In this document: one piece after another, positions 26,094-35,644 of the stretch
Layout of the letters: every line of letters starts with the position of its first letter
Numbering within the stretch: position 1 is the stretch's first letter
Origin: an uncultured Pseudoalteromonas sp.
Lineage (GTDB): Bacteria; Pseudomonadota; Gammaproteobacteria; Enterobacterales; Alteromonadaceae
DNA length: 64,000 nucleotides
Direction of reading: 5' to 3'
Assembly (NCBI GenBank): GCA_947493455.1
Contig: CANLRB010000021.1
Coordinates: 1-64,000 of the forward strand
The notes under the pieces: generated by a model
What the model was told of the DNA's origin: nothing
The model's input: only the letters and a program-made list of their open reading frames with translations
Databases searched by the model: none
Position numbers and translations under genes: made by a program

Positions 26094-27748
26094 AACAATT
26101 GTTAAGCATTATTAATGAATTGCGCGGCGAACAAACGAAGGTTACAGATGAAGAGTTTGAGACATATTTAAAAGGTCATCATGTTTCACCTGAAAACGTT
26201 ATTTGCTCATTATCTGGTGTATCAGAAGAAGAACTCTTACAGCATCTTGCTCGAAAGAGTGGAATTGAATTCATCACATTTGAGCAGGCAGCTAATCTTA
26301 TTTCTGAGCAACAGTTAAAAGATGCTTATCAACAAGATGTCAATTGGCAATACTTAGCAAAATTAGGCTGGTATCCTCTATCATTCACTGAAGATAAGTT
26401 GACAATAGTAACTAATCGGCCATTTGCAGTCGATGCATTGAACTATTTAGCATATGAAAACGTTCAATATACGCTTGCGCTCACTTCTGAATCACTATTA
26501 CAGCGTGTTGTGACCCTGTATGAACAGACACAAGAGGTTGAAAGTTCCTCAATCGTAGAAGTTGAACGATTGCGTGCAATGGCCTCAGAAGCACCCATTG
26601 TCAATCTAGTTAATTCATTAATCAATAGGGCATTAGAAGCAAAATCCTCAGATATGCATATTGAACCTGTTGAACAAGGTGGCCGGGTGCGCGTACGTGT
26701 TGATGGCGTATTGCAGAAACTCGATGATATTCCTAAAAACTTATTAATGCCAGTTGTATCTCGGATCAAAATTTTAGCCGATTTAGATATTGCAGAAAAA
26801 CGTCGACCTCAAGATGGTAAAATCGCGCTACACCATTTAAACATTGATATTCGTGCCTCAGTACTCCCGCTTAATAACGGAGAAAGTGTGGTAATGCGTT
26901 TTCTAGAAAAGGGTTCACTGCGCTTTGATATGCAGGAATTAGGTTTTGAGCCAGATACGATCGAGCTGATAAATCAAGATCTGACCCGTACAGCGGGCGT
27001 TATTCTAATGACTGGCCCGACGGGCTCGGGTAAGACCACAACATTGTATTCTTTTTTACAGCAACTCAATTCGAGCCATGAAAAAATAATCACATTAGAA
27101 GATCCGGTAGAATATGAACTTGAGGGTGTTAATCAAATTCAAGTCAACAGTGATATCGGTTTTGACTTTTCGGCCGGTCTGCGCAGTATAGTTCGACAAG
27201 ATCCTGACGTTATTATGGTGGGTGAAATTCGTGACGCTGAAACTGCGCGAATAGCGATGCAGTCTTCACTAACCGGTCACTTAGTATTTAGTACTGTACA
27301 CACTAATGATGCGCCGAGTGCCTATGTGCGTCTTATCGATTTAGGTGTTGATGAATTTTTACTTAATGCGTCTGTAATAGCTATCATCGCTCAGCGTCTG
27401 GTGCGTAAATTATGTAGTCATTGCTGCGAAGTTGACGATAACAAAGAACAGTTAATTGCTAAATTGAAGCAAACACACAATGTTGTATTAAATTCAGAAT
27501 CAACAGTTATCAACCGTGCTGTAGGATGCGATAAATGCAATGGCACGGGTTATAAAGGTCGTCTTGCATTAATTGAGTACTTACCTAATGATGACCATAT
27601 TAAGGCGCTGAGTAAAAATGCGACATTTACTTTGTCTGCGGAAGACTATATGCGTCAGAAAGGTTTTCGTAACCTGTTTGAAGACGGGATTGTAAAAGTA
27701 GCTAAAGGGCTTACTACAATTGAAGAAGTCGTTAGGGTGGCAGGCTAA
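26090..27748 (+). CDS. gspE: T2SS assembly ATPase GspE
   Basis: A 552-aa secretion ATPase with an N-terminal T2SSE_N-type region and a C-terminal motor. Walker A is G309-P-T-G-S-G-K-T-T-T. The Walker B region is D371-P-D-V-I-M-V-G-E379, and the His box lies in L-V-F-S-T-V-H-T-N-D-A. A tetracysteine zinc site typical of GspE is formed by C442-x-x-C445 and C480-x-x-C483. It is cytosolic and docks to GspL at the inner membrane. It overlaps gspG by 4 bp (ATGA). Confidence 0.95.
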   Translation: MKQLLSIINELRGEQTKVTDEEFETYLKGHHVSPENVICSLSGVSEEELLQHLARKSGIEFITFEQAANLISEQQLKDAYQQDVNWQYLAKLGWYPLSFTEDKLTIVTNRPFAVDALNYLAYENVQYTLALTSESLLQRVVTLYEQTQEVESSSIVEVERLRAMASEAPIVNLVNSLINRALEAKSSDMHIEPVEQGGRVRVRVDGVLQKLDDIPKNLLMPVVSRIKILADLDIAEKRRPQDGKIALHHLNIDIRASVLPLNNGESVVMRFLEKGSLRFDMQELGFEPDTIELINQDLTRTAGVILMTGPTGSGKTTTLYSFLQQLNSSHEKIITLEDPVEYELEGVNQIQVNSDIGFDFSAGLRSIVRQDPDVIMVGEIRDAETARIAMQSSLTGHLVFSTVHTNDAPSAYVRLIDLGVDEFLLNASVIAIIAQRLVRKLCSHCCEVDDNKEQLIAKLKQTHNVVLNSESTVINRAVGCDKCNGTGYKGRLALIEYLPNDDHIKALSKNATFTLSAEDYMRQKGFRNLFEDGIVKVAKGLTTIEEVVRVAG

Positions 27749-28956
27749 TGAAAACGTTTCAAGTCACATTTGTCGATGTTAATGGTGTAAAGAGTAAAAA
27801 AGCATTTACAGCGATTGATGAAGACGATGTATTTAAGCAGCTTGAAGCATTTAATGCGACGCCTATCACGGTTAAAGAAGCTGAAAAGAGTTTACTTGAC
27901 TCGATTCGTGGAGACCGCATCACTGATGCTATGATTGAGCTAGTGATTACAAATCTCGCGAGTTTATTATCAAGTGGGATTAATCTTGATAAGGCACTGA
28001 CGTTGGTTGCCAAATCAAGTGAAACTAATAATGTACAGCAACTCGTGTTTTCGTTGCAAAACAGTATTCGCGGCGGTAAATCATTCGCCGATTCATTGGC
28101 AGCTTACCCTGAGTACTTTGATGAGTTAGTTGTTAACCTAGTTCGGATCGGTGAAAGTACAGGTAGGCTTGACAACGTGTTGGTCGATTTAAGTGAGCAG
28201 CTTAAATTTCAAAGTAAGATTAATAGTCAAGTAAAACAAGCCGCAGTTTATCCAATGGTTATTGTGTTTGTTTGCGTCGTATCAATCTTATTTATCCTTT
28301 ACAGTGTGGTACCACAGCTTTCTGTAATGTTGGAACAAAATAATAACCTACCTGTCTATACTGTAGTGTTGATGTCTGCATCGGACTTCGTACGAACGAC
28401 AACGGGCACATTATCACTGATTGGGGTCGCGTTTTTAGGGCTCTTTTTTGTTTTTTCAGATAACCCAAGCTTCAAAATATCACGAGATAAATTACGTGAA
28501 TTTTCAAAACGATTACCTTTAATTAAAGGAATGGTGACACTGTCTCAGCAGTTACGTTTCTCATCGGCAATGAAGTCTACATTAAATTCAGGTTTATCTA
28601 TTACTGATGCCCTCGCTTTGTCGGCTAACACCTTGACTAACAAAGATGAGAAATTGAAATTCTTGGAAGTGAAGAAACAAATTCAATCAGGTGTCACACT
28701 GACTAAAGCAATGGAAGAAACCGGTCTTTTCTCAATGATGGAACTGGGCTTTATCGAAGTGGGTGAAGAAACGGGAGACTTAGCTAAAGCATTCACTGAA
28801 ATGTTAGAGCGTAAATCACTTGAATTTGATACCAGACTAAGCAGTGTATTAAAAATGCTTGAACCTATGCTTATTTTGCTGATGGGAGTTATCGTAGGTG
28901 GCGTCGTGATTATTATGATGTTAAGTATTATGAGTGCACAAGATGTGGGCTTCTAA
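27748..28956 (+). CDS. gspF: T2SS inner-membrane platform protein GspF
   Basis: A 402-aa polytopic protein with duplicated T2SSF domains (about 70-190 and 270-390), each with the G-x-S-x-x-x-A-L pattern and G-E-x-x-G-x-L. The transmembrane helices lie at about 170-190, 220-240 and 370-395. The N-terminal 60 residues are a T2SSF_N-like domain. It transmits motion from GspE to the pseudopilus. The start codon overlaps the gspE stop (TAATG). Confidence 0.94.
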   Translation: MKTFQVTFVDVNGVKSKKAFTAIDEDDVFKQLEAFNATPITVKEAEKSLLDSIRGDRITDAMIELVITNLASLLSSGINLDKALTLVAKSSETNNVQQLVFSLQNSIRGGKSFADSLAAYPEYFDELVVNLVRIGESTGRLDNVLVDLSEQLKFQSKINSQVKQAAVYPMVIVFVCVVSILFILYSVVPQLSVMLEQNNNLPVYTVVLMSASDFVRTTTGTLSLIGVAFLGLFFVFSDNPSFKISRDKLREFSKRLPLIKGMVTLSQQLRFSSAMKSTLNSGLSITDALALSANTLTNKDEKLKFLEVKKQIQSGVTLTKAMEETGLFSMMELGFIEVGEETGDLAKAFTEMLERKSLEFDTRLSSVLKMLEPMLILLMGVIVGGVVIIMMLSIMSAQDVGF

Positions 28957-29362
28957 GCAGCGCGGAATGACGTTGCCAGAGATCTTAATTGTACTTATTT
29001 TACTGGCTGGAACTTTTTCTTTGGTTGGCCCACTAACTGTGGAAAGTTTAGCAAAACGACAACATCGTTTTGAGCAATTGCAACTTGGCAGCGATTTGAG
29101 GTTTTTTCAATCGCAGGCAAAGTGGAAAAATAAAAGCTTGGAACTGACATTTTCGGGTAAGCAGCTCATTGTTAAAGAAACATTGGGTAAGCCAATTGAA
29201 GTTAAAAAATTTGATGAGCTTAATTTTACCAAACAAACACTAAGAATTAACGCATCAGGGTTGGCATCTAGTTGTGAGCTTGCATTAACAACAACGAATA
29301 GTAAGATAAAAGTATTGGAGGAGCTGTGTATAACCAAATCAGAAAGCGCGGATTCTCCTTAA
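28943..29362 (+). CDS. gspH: Minor pseudopilin, GspH-like
   Basis: A 139-aa prepilin-like protein. The leader K-Q-R-G is followed by M-T-L-P-E-I-L-I-V with Glu at mature position 5 and a hydrophobic helix. The rest is beta-rich and divergent. The start was chosen at the ATG inside the end of gspF, which gives an 8-residue leader; a GTG three codons earlier is possible. Assignment to GspH rests on order (H-I-J-K) and length. Confidence 0.75.
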   Translation: MWASKQRGMTLPEILIVLILLAGTFSLVGPLTVESLAKRQHRFEQLQLGSDLRFFQSQAKWKNKSLELTFSGKQLIVKETLGKPIEVKKFDELNFTKQTLRINASGLASSCELALTTTNSKIKVLEELCITKSESADSP

Positions 29363-29763
29363 TCGAACTGCTCATCTCTGTCACACTAATCACTACTATT
29401 ATTGCGTTGACTAATGTCATTTACAGTAATTACGTGGCGAGTGATTTGCGGTTTTCTGAACGCAGCCAACTTTATACTGACTTGCCCGAGGTGACCGATG
29501 TTATTCGACATAAAATCAGTCGACTCAATGAAGTAAGAGGTTCTGAAACCGTCAATTCAACACAATGTGATTGGTCGCAAACAGATTCTCAAAAAAAACA
29601 AGAGAGTGGCTTTAACGTAGAGACGGGTCAACTTACAACAGGGGGCGTGTCTTTTGAGTTGAGTGTGGTGGAAGTTAGTTGCACAAACAAAAACCAGGTT
29701 ATTAAACCGTTCGAGATAAAAGTACTGTCAGTTGATGACGGGGGAGACGTTAATTTTGGCTAG
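29326..29763 (+). CDS. gspI: Minor pseudopilin, GspI-like
   Basis: A 145-aa prepilin with leader M-Y-N-Q-I-R-K-R-G and mature start F-S-L-I-E-L-L-I, Glu at position 5. Two cysteines (in T-Q-C-D-W and V-S-C-T-N) could form a disulfide in the periplasmic domain. GTG start with a strong GGAGGAG box close upstream, overlapping gspH by 37 bp. The name is by position between H- and J-like genes; canonical GspI is slightly shorter, so the identity is provisional. Confidence 0.7.
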   Translation: MYNQIRKRGFSLIELLISVTLITTIIALTNVIYSNYVASDLRFSERSQLYTDLPEVTDVIRHKISRLNEVRGSETVNSTQCDWSQTDSQKKQESGFNVETGQLTTGGVSFELSVVEVSCTNKNQVIKPFEIKVLSVDDGGDVNFG

Positions 29764-30478
29764 TCTTGTTAGCAGGAGGCGCGTTCAAGGTTTCACTTTA
29801 GTTGAAGTGTTAATAACTCTCACTATTTTGACATTTGTTCTTGCTTTGAGTTATCAATCCTTATCTGTGTTTTTAAAGGCTGCGTCTAAAAACCGCAGTC
29901 ACTATGAGGTCGTTCAGTCTGAATCTTTACTGAGATTAAAATTACGTTCTTCGATACGATCAATGTTAGATTATTATGTCGTCGCACCCGATGGTTTGAA
30001 TCAGCCTCTCTTTTTTGCAACCGATGAAGTTATTCAATATGTTTCACTTTCGCCGATAATTTACGATCGTGATGATGAAGTATTTGTTTCAATTACGATT
30101 GATAATGCGCAAAGCAAGGCATCATTGGTTGTCACAGAGTGTTTATTAAGTAATGTAATGCCTTATCGACTTGACGAATTTCCATATGAAACTCCACAAA
30201 GTTGCTTGCAAGCGATTGCACCCATTGAAGCGAATGCAATTGAATTTAATATTCAGTCTGAAAATAGAAAAACAGACACTTTTAATAACTTTTTAATGAA
30301 CTTACCTGGTTTTGGCGCATCTCAAGATATAGCACAAAATACGACGAAACATCTATTACCTACATCAGTTGAGGTGGTTATTCAAAAAGGAAATGACACT
30401 GCGACTTGGCGCTTTTATCCACAAGTCGAAAACTTAAGTAAATACTTTGCGTTAGACGGCTCTAAACCCAATGTATGA
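29756..30478 (+). CDS. gspJ: Minor pseudopilin, GspJ-like
   Basis: A 240-aa prepilin. I chose a TTG start, which lies 9 bp after GGGGAG and gives a leader of usual length ending R-V-Q-G before F-T-L-V-E-V-L-I-T (Glu at position 5). The alternative ATG seven codons upstream has no ribosome site. The large beta-rich periplasmic part with L-R-L-K-L-R-S-S-I and a late W-R-F-Y-P resembles GspJ. It would form the pseudopilus tip complex with the I- and K-like proteins. It overlaps gspI by 8 bp. Confidence 0.78.
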   Translation: MASLVSRRRVQGFTLVEVLITLTILTFVLALSYQSLSVFLKAASKNRSHYEVVQSESLLRLKLRSSIRSMLDYYVVAPDGLNQPLFFATDEVIQYVSLSPIIYDRDDEVFVSITIDNAQSKASLVVTECLLSNVMPYRLDEFPYETPQSCLQAIAPIEANAIEFNIQSENRKTDTFNNFLMNLPGFGASQDIAQNTTKHLLPTSVEVVIQKGNDTATWRFYPQVENLSKYFALDGSKPNV

Positions 30479-31358
30479 TCTTAACAGACAGAAAGGTGTA
30501 GCTCTAATCACCGTATTATTGGTTGTTGCGATCTTAAGTTGGGTCGTCAGTTATTTTATTGGCAAAACTCAGCAAAATATTGAGTTAGCGGGTTTGCAAA
30601 AAGATCGTGTAATGGCAGAGATACAAGCAGATTCACTTGTAGATGAATTGATGTTCTTGCATTACTCAAAACAGTATGCGCAGGATGAGAAATACGAAGG
30701 TTGGAACTATCGAGGTCAGGAATTTGAATTCGCTGACGGAGCAACCGTAAAGTTTCAAGATACTCAAGGTAAGCTTTCAGTTATTAATTTGAATGAACTA
30801 ATATTTAAACGCTTTTTATTTGCGAATGGATTTGACGATCGCGAAGTTTCGCGCTTCGTTGACTGCCTAGCTGATTGGCAGGATGCTGATTCACTGAAAC
30901 GTTTAGATGGGGAAGAAGAAACTTATTATTTGGAGCTTGGATTGCCACAACCAAGAAACACAAAGGCGCAATCGATTACCGAATTGAAATTAATCTGCGG
31001 TTTCCCTGAAGATGAGCATAAAAGGGCAATGATATTGAAAAATTTTAACCTCTATTCGAGCGGTGCGTTCAATCCTCTGTTTGCCGATGTTAGTCTTATT
31101 AAAGCTGCAAAATTACCTCAAGATCGAAAGCAAATGTTAATGGAGATGGCCAGGTCGGGTCGGGTTAAAGAAGCACAACGCCTTTTTGGAATTAATCAGT
31201 CAGATATGAGCTTAACGACCTTACAGCTTTCTAGAGATATTGAGTTACAAATTATAGTTAACAATAATACGGCACAAGCCCGTCGCAATATTGTGTTTAG
31301 TTATAATTTACGGTATAAACCAAGACCAATTTTGCAATACTGGCGATGGTCGGAGTAG
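30471..31358 (+). CDS. gspK: Minor pseudopilin GspK
   Basis: A 295-aa tip pseudopilin. The leader ends N-R-Q-K-G and the mature protein begins V-A-L-I-T-V-L-L-V. It lacks Glu at position 5, the hallmark that separates GspK from the other pseudopilins. The helical-insert region with D-C-L-A-D-W-Q-D-A-D near residues 137-146 is the GspK signature, and its Asp/Glu residues usually bind calcium. Length is somewhat short for the family (about 320). It overlaps gspJ by 8 bp. Confidence 0.9.
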   Translation: MYDLNRQKGVALITVLLVVAILSWVVSYFIGKTQQNIELAGLQKDRVMAEIQADSLVDELMFLHYSKQYAQDEKYEGWNYRGQEFEFADGATVKFQDTQGKLSVINLNELIFKRFLFANGFDDREVSRFVDCLADWQDADSLKRLDGEEETYYLELGLPQPRNTKAQSITELKLICGFPEDEHKRAMILKNFNLYSSGAFNPLFADVSLIKAAKLPQDRKQMLMEMARSGRVKEAQRLFGINQSDMSLTTLQLSRDIELQIIVNNNTAQARRNIVFSYNLRYKPRPILQYWRWSE

Positions 31359-31371
31359 TGGTAATTAGTGG

Positions 31372-32424
31372 ATGAATAAACTTCAAGGTTTACTAAACGA
31401 TAAGATTCGAGCGAATTCTGCGTACTATTATCGTGATGAGCTTCTTTTTCCTGAGCAACAAGAACAAACGACGAATTGCCAATTAATTATTGCTGCGGCT
31501 CATTATGTTTATGAAAGCAAAACATTTTTCAATATAGAGAAAAAGAAAGAATTATCTCAGGCTGTTGCTATTTTCGTTAGAAAACACGCTCCATTTGATG
31601 CTTATTATCATTGGTATGAAGTCATTCCTGGTGAAGGCGGTTCTTTTGTTATCGTTTATTATATTCGACAAGCGCATTACCAAGCGATTATACAAAGGCA
31701 AGCTGATGGTGGAATTGTTTTACCAGAACAACTCATCGTGCGGCAGCACTCTGAGCAATTGTGCGTAGATATCGTAGGTGAAGGCGGTTATGTATCAGAT
31801 ACAAATTACCGAGCTCAATACGTAACAGCGAATAAAACGCCGTTTGCACAACTGATTGCCAGTGGTCAACAAGTAGAAATTGACGCCTTTTATAATAAAT
31901 TAATTGCGTCACTTTCATGGTCGGATTTACTGCCTTACGTAAGGCATATCCATAGAGGAAAACATACAAATACCGGCTTAAAAGTGAAGCATTTATTGGC
32001 CGGTGCTTTGATTGCTGCGACGTATTTTGGTGGTACAAGTGCCTATTTGCACTTTGAGTATGCACAATCTCAAGCGCAATACGAAAAGAATAAAGAATTG
32101 TTGCAACAGCTAAAGCGCTCTAAGCGTCAATTAAAAGATATACAAGCAGAGCTTGTTCAAAAGAATCAACCGTTTGAAGATTATTTGTATAGCTATAGTG
32201 CTTTTCAAGTATTGGAAGATGTCACCGTATTTTATGAAATACAATCATTCACAATAAATAATGAAGAAATTACGGTAAATGGGGTTTCTGATAATGCAGC
32301 AAGTATATTTAAAACACTGTCTAATCAGGAAGAGATTAAAGACCTTCGTTATGTTCGTCCGGTGCGTAAGTCGGGTACTCAAGATGCCTTTACAATTGCT
32401 TTTAAGTTGGTATCAAAAACATGA
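31372..32424 (+). CDS. gspL: GspL-like bitopic platform protein
   Basis: A 350-aa inner-membrane protein with a large cytoplasmic N-terminal domain (1-205), one transmembrane helix (about 210-230, H-L-L-A-G-A-L-I-A-A) and a periplasmic coiled coil plus small ferredoxin-like domain. The plan and position match GspL (or PilM-PilN fused), which recruits GspE to the membrane. Sequence similarity to textbook GspL is weak by eye, so the call leans on topology and operon position. It overlaps the next gene by 4 bp (ATGA). Confidence 0.72.
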   Translation: MNKLQGLLNDKIRANSAYYYRDELLFPEQQEQTTNCQLIIAAAHYVYESKTFFNIEKKKELSQAVAIFVRKHAPFDAYYHWYEVIPGEGGSFVIVYYIRQAHYQAIIQRQADGGIVLPEQLIVRQHSEQLCVDIVGEGGYVSDTNYRAQYVTANKTPFAQLIASGQQVEIDAFYNKLIASLSWSDLLPYVRHIHRGKHTNTGLKVKHLLAGALIAATYFGGTSAYLHFEYAQSQAQYEKNKELLQQLKRSKRQLKDIQAELVQKNQPFEDYLYSYSAFQVLEDVTVFYEIQSFTINNEEITVNGVSDNAASIFKTLSNQEEIKDLRYVRPVRKSGTQDAFTIAFKLVSKT

Positions 32425-32987
32425 TAAATAAAGATATTTTCGAGCTTGCCCAAGCACAGGGGGTCTCTGAAAAAAATGTTAAGTTACTACTTTTATGTGC
32501 AATTTTACTCATCATAAAATTTGCCATTGTACCTATTGTTGAGTGGCAAAGTGAGATCAAAGAAGAGATCGAATTTTTTCAATTGCAACTTCGCGATGAA
32601 GAAAGTGTGAATAGTACGTCACAAAATATACAAGACAAACTGGAACACACTAATGCAGAGTTGGAAAAAGTAAAGCAGTTATATTATACCGGCAGCGCGA
32701 CATCGAATCAGATCAAACTCGGCGATTTAGTAAGTAAGAAAGTGGCTGAACTCGAACTTGTTGTTTCTTCGCAAAATGTTCGCATTCTGCATACGCGCAA
32801 TGGTATTCAAACTCAAGAGTTTACTTATATCATTCGAGGCTTATCTGAGCCGCTTTCTGAATTTATGTTTTGGTTAGAATCACAATCGCCAAAGTTGTTA
32901 GTTAAGAACTTGCGTTTCAGCTCTACCCGCGGCAGTGCACAAGCTCAGGCAAATATTCGTGTGCAACAATTGATTGCAGTGGAGTAA
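32421..32987 (+). CDS. gspM: GspM-like platform protein
   Basis: A 188-aa protein with a short cytoplasmic N-terminus, one transmembrane helix (about 24-42, L-L-L-L-C-A-I-L-L-I-I-K-F), a coiled coil (about 55-95) and a small periplasmic ferredoxin-like domain (about 110-188). This is the GspM/PilO architecture, and it partners the GspL-like protein encoded in a 4-bp overlap. Assignment is by topology and context. Confidence 0.72.
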   Translation: MINKDIFELAQAQGVSEKNVKLLLLCAILLIIKFAIVPIVEWQSEIKEEIEFFQLQLRDEESVNSTSQNIQDKLEHTNAELEKVKQLYYTGSATSNQIKLGDLVSKKVAELELVVSSQNVRILHTRNGIQTQEFTYIIRGLSEPLSEFMFWLESQSPKLLVKNLRFSSTRGSAQAQANIRVQQLIAVE

Positions 32988-32989
32988 TT

Positions 32990-33421
32990 ATGAAAGTAAA
33001 GCTGATGGTATTCTTAGTGTTAGTATTTGTCGTGAGTGACTTTGCTTTGCGCATTTTTCCCGATAGCTCAAATACAAAACAAGTATCAAATGAGTTTGAT
33101 GTGGTGTCGGCAGTTGTGTTGAATAAGCCCGAAAAATCCACGTTAGATAAACATATTTTTGGCGAAATATTTGAACAGAAGAAAGCGCCAGAACAAGTTA
33201 AAAAGGTTGCAAAGAAAGAGTATAAACTGACGTTGCTGGCAGTTTATAGTGCGCCGAAAAAGTTTGTCTATGTGAAAGACAATAAATCTAATACAAAGCC
33301 AAAAAAGCTCGCGTTAGGTGATGAAATTAACGGCTATAAACTCGCAAATATTAAAAAGAATACCGCCATTTTTAAAAACTCAAATAAAACACTTGAGCTA
33401 AAAGTCTTTAAAGGTAAGTAA
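32990..33421 (+). CDS. gspC: Short GspC-like protein (HR domain, no PDZ)
   Basis: A 143-aa inner-membrane protein with one N-terminal transmembrane helix (about 5-22), a variable linker and a homology-region domain (about 75-143: L-T-L-L-A-V-Y, later L-G-D-E-I-N-G-Y-K-L). In T2SS the HR domain of GspC binds the N0 domain of the secretin, linking the two membranes. The usual C-terminal PDZ or coiled-coil domain, which selects substrates, is missing. It lies directly before gspD, 2 bp apart. Confidence 0.78.
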   Translation: MKVKLMVFLVLVFVVSDFALRIFPDSSNTKQVSNEFDVVSAVVLNKPEKSTLDKHIFGEIFEQKKAPEQVKKVAKKEYKLTLLAVYSAPKKFVYVKDNKSNTKPKKLALGDEINGYKLANIKKNTAIFKNSNKTLELKVFKGK

Positions 33422-33423
33422 AA

Positions 33424-35436
33424 ATGAATTTTAAAACCAATTTAGTCGCATTATCTATTTTAGCCGTTTCAGGGTGTGCTACAACAGAACAGTTTAAGAT
33501 TGAAAAGTCTGTTTTATCAAAAGAGAGTAACGTTAAAGAACAGGGATTAGAAAGAAATTTAAATACTGACGAAGTCGGTAAGCATAGCGCAAGAAAAATG
33601 AGTTCGGTTAATGCCGCAGGTGTTACTCCACCAAATAGCGTACAAGATAAAGTACCGAAGTTTGACAATAAAAAAGTATCGATTGCGGCAAATAATTTAC
33701 GAGTGTCAGATTTTATCCATTTAGTTTTTTCTGAACAACTTGGTCTTGATTATGCGCTTTCTAACAAAGTGCGAAAATCGCAAGCGTCAGTGGCTCTTAA
33801 TATTGCTAAGCCAATTTCAAAGGGCAATTTATATAACAATGCAAAAAATGTACTTGGTCAATCCAATATTGTTTTTAAAGAGAAAAGTGGTATTTACTTT
33901 TTCGAACTTGTAAACCCGAAAAATAAAGACGGCTTTAATTTAGGGGTTGGTCGTGAGGCAGACTCTGTGCCAGATGTAGGTGGTCAGATATTGCATGTTG
34001 CGCCGCTGTATTTTGCAGATTGGCGTTCAATGAATCGCATTGCAAATAGTTTAACAAATGCCAAAGTCGATTACTTGCCGGAACGAAATGCAATTTTAAT
34101 CACTGGCGCGAAGCAGGAAATTAAACAAGTACTAAAAATTGTCAATGCATTTGATAGACCGTCTGCAAAAGGACGTCATATTGGCATGATTGATTTTGTT
34201 TATTTGACGCCAGATGAATTTAGAGAGCAAATAGAAGAAGTGCTTGCAATTGAAGGCATTAAGCTGGTAGAAAATAGTAAAGAAGGAGTGGTTGCGATTA
34301 CTCCGATGAAGCGAATGCGCTCTGTGCTTGTGCATTCAGCGTCGCCCAGTGTTTTCGATCGAGTTATGTACTGGGCCAAACGACTTGATGTACCAAGCTC
34401 ATCAGACGGTCGTCGTTACTATACGTATTTTCCAAAAAATGTCAGCGCGGTTGATATGGGTAAAAGTTTGAGTCAATTATTTAGACTCAGCGATCAAGCT
34501 AAACCGGCAACAGCTGCAAAGGGTAATAATAATAGCAGCTCGCAGAGTTCTGGAGCTTCAGCTACGGGAGCATCGATGCAAGATTTAGCGATGTCAGTAG
34601 ATGAAATTCAGAATGCGCTGGTTTTTTACGCAACACCTTCAAAATATCATGAAGCACTCGAGTTGATTGAACGCCTTGATGTAATGCCTGGGCAAGTGTT
34701 AATAGAAGCTGCAATTGTTGAAGTTACGCTTGATAATTCATTTAAATCGGGAATTGATTGGACATTCCAAGATGGTTTTCCTGCGCAAGCGAAAAAACAA
34801 ACGTTAAACATTGGTTCTGGGTTGTCGTACCTTATTCAGGGCGTTGATTTTAATATGACGATGAGCTTTTTGGAGACAAATAGCCGAGTGAAAATTGTGT
34901 CTCGCCCGCGCGTATTAGTCAGAGACGGTCGTTCAGCAACCATGAATGTAGGTACAGAAATACCCGTAATTACGCAGTCGGTTAATGATTTGGATAATAC
35001 AGATCAGGTACTTCAAACAGTTCAGTACCGCAGTACCGGGGTGACACTCAATGTCACACCGACCATCAATGCGCGCGGTGTTGTATCAATGAATTTGTCG
35101 CAAACTGTATCTGCGGTTGGTTCAGATAAAATTGAAGGTATTAATTCACCAACTATACTCAACCGTTCATTTAATACTGAGTTGTTAGCACTTGATGGTA
35201 AAACCATTATTCTTGGCGGACTGATTAGTGAGAATACGTCAAATGCGGGCAGTGGTATTCCAGTACTGTCAGATTTGCCGATATTGGGCAAACTTTTTGG
35301 CTCTGATAACAAGGAAGATTCACGCGTAGAACTTGTAGTGATGATAACGCCGAAAATTATTGCCAGTGAGCAAGGTATTAATGAAGCTATAGATGCAATC
35401 ACATCAGAGTATGAGAACTTTTTATTTGAGCTTTAA
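33424..35436 (+). CDS. gspD: T2SS secretin GspD (lipoprotein)
   Basis: A 670-aa outer-membrane channel subunit. The signal peptide ends in a lipobox with C18 (A-V-S-G-C-A-T-T), so it is lipid-anchored and may not need a separate pilotin. N0/N1-type domains fill about 75-420, with a Ser/Gly-rich loop around 360-380. The secretin barrel domain (about 430-655) has V-L-I-E-A-A-I-V-E-V, R-P-R-V-L-V-R-D-G and the signature G-I-P-V-L-S-D-L-P-I-L-G-K-L-F. Last gene of the operon. The only structure after it is a weak hairpin near 35442-35470. Confidence 0.94.
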   Translation: MNFKTNLVALSILAVSGCATTEQFKIEKSVLSKESNVKEQGLERNLNTDEVGKHSARKMSSVNAAGVTPPNSVQDKVPKFDNKKVSIAANNLRVSDFIHLVFSEQLGLDYALSNKVRKSQASVALNIAKPISKGNLYNNAKNVLGQSNIVFKEKSGIYFFELVNPKNKDGFNLGVGREADSVPDVGGQILHVAPLYFADWRSMNRIANSLTNAKVDYLPERNAILITGAKQEIKQVLKIVNAFDRPSAKGRHIGMIDFVYLTPDEFREQIEEVLAIEGIKLVENSKEGVVAITPMKRMRSVLVHSASPSVFDRVMYWAKRLDVPSSSDGRRYYTYFPKNVSAVDMGKSLSQLFRLSDQAKPATAAKGNNNSSSQSSGASATGASMQDLAMSVDEIQNALVFYATPSKYHEALELIERLDVMPGQVLIEAAIVEVTLDNSFKSGIDWTFQDGFPAQAKKQTLNIGSGLSYLIQGVDFNMTMSFLETNSRVKIVSRPRVLVRDGRSATMNVGTEIPVITQSVNDLDNTDQVLQTVQYRSTGVTLNVTPTINARGVVSMNLSQTVSAVGSDKIEGINSPTILNRSFNTELLALDGKTIILGGLISENTSNAGSGIPVLSDLPILGKLFGSDNKEDSRVELVVMITPKIIASEQGINEAIDAITSEYENFLFEL

Positions 35437-35644
35437 TAGTTGCTATTTTTGCTAAGGCTAAAAAATAACGAAACTTTTGATTTAAATGCTACAATGAAAA
35501 CAAATTGAAATATTTAAAATGGATAATCTCACGTTATTAGCATTGAGATAATGCGATTTATATATTTCTTTAATAAATTGTAAATTAAGCAATAAATTTA
35601 TTGCGTGAAAGCAGGATATTTGCTCTAATTGTACTATGTTTTGA

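Noticed and set aside
25698-35436. An MSHA or type IV pilus operon
   Set aside because: The major subunit has the GspG calcium-site motif, there is no PilT, MshL-type or PilQ-type gene order, and a GspK-type pseudopilin without Glu5 is present.
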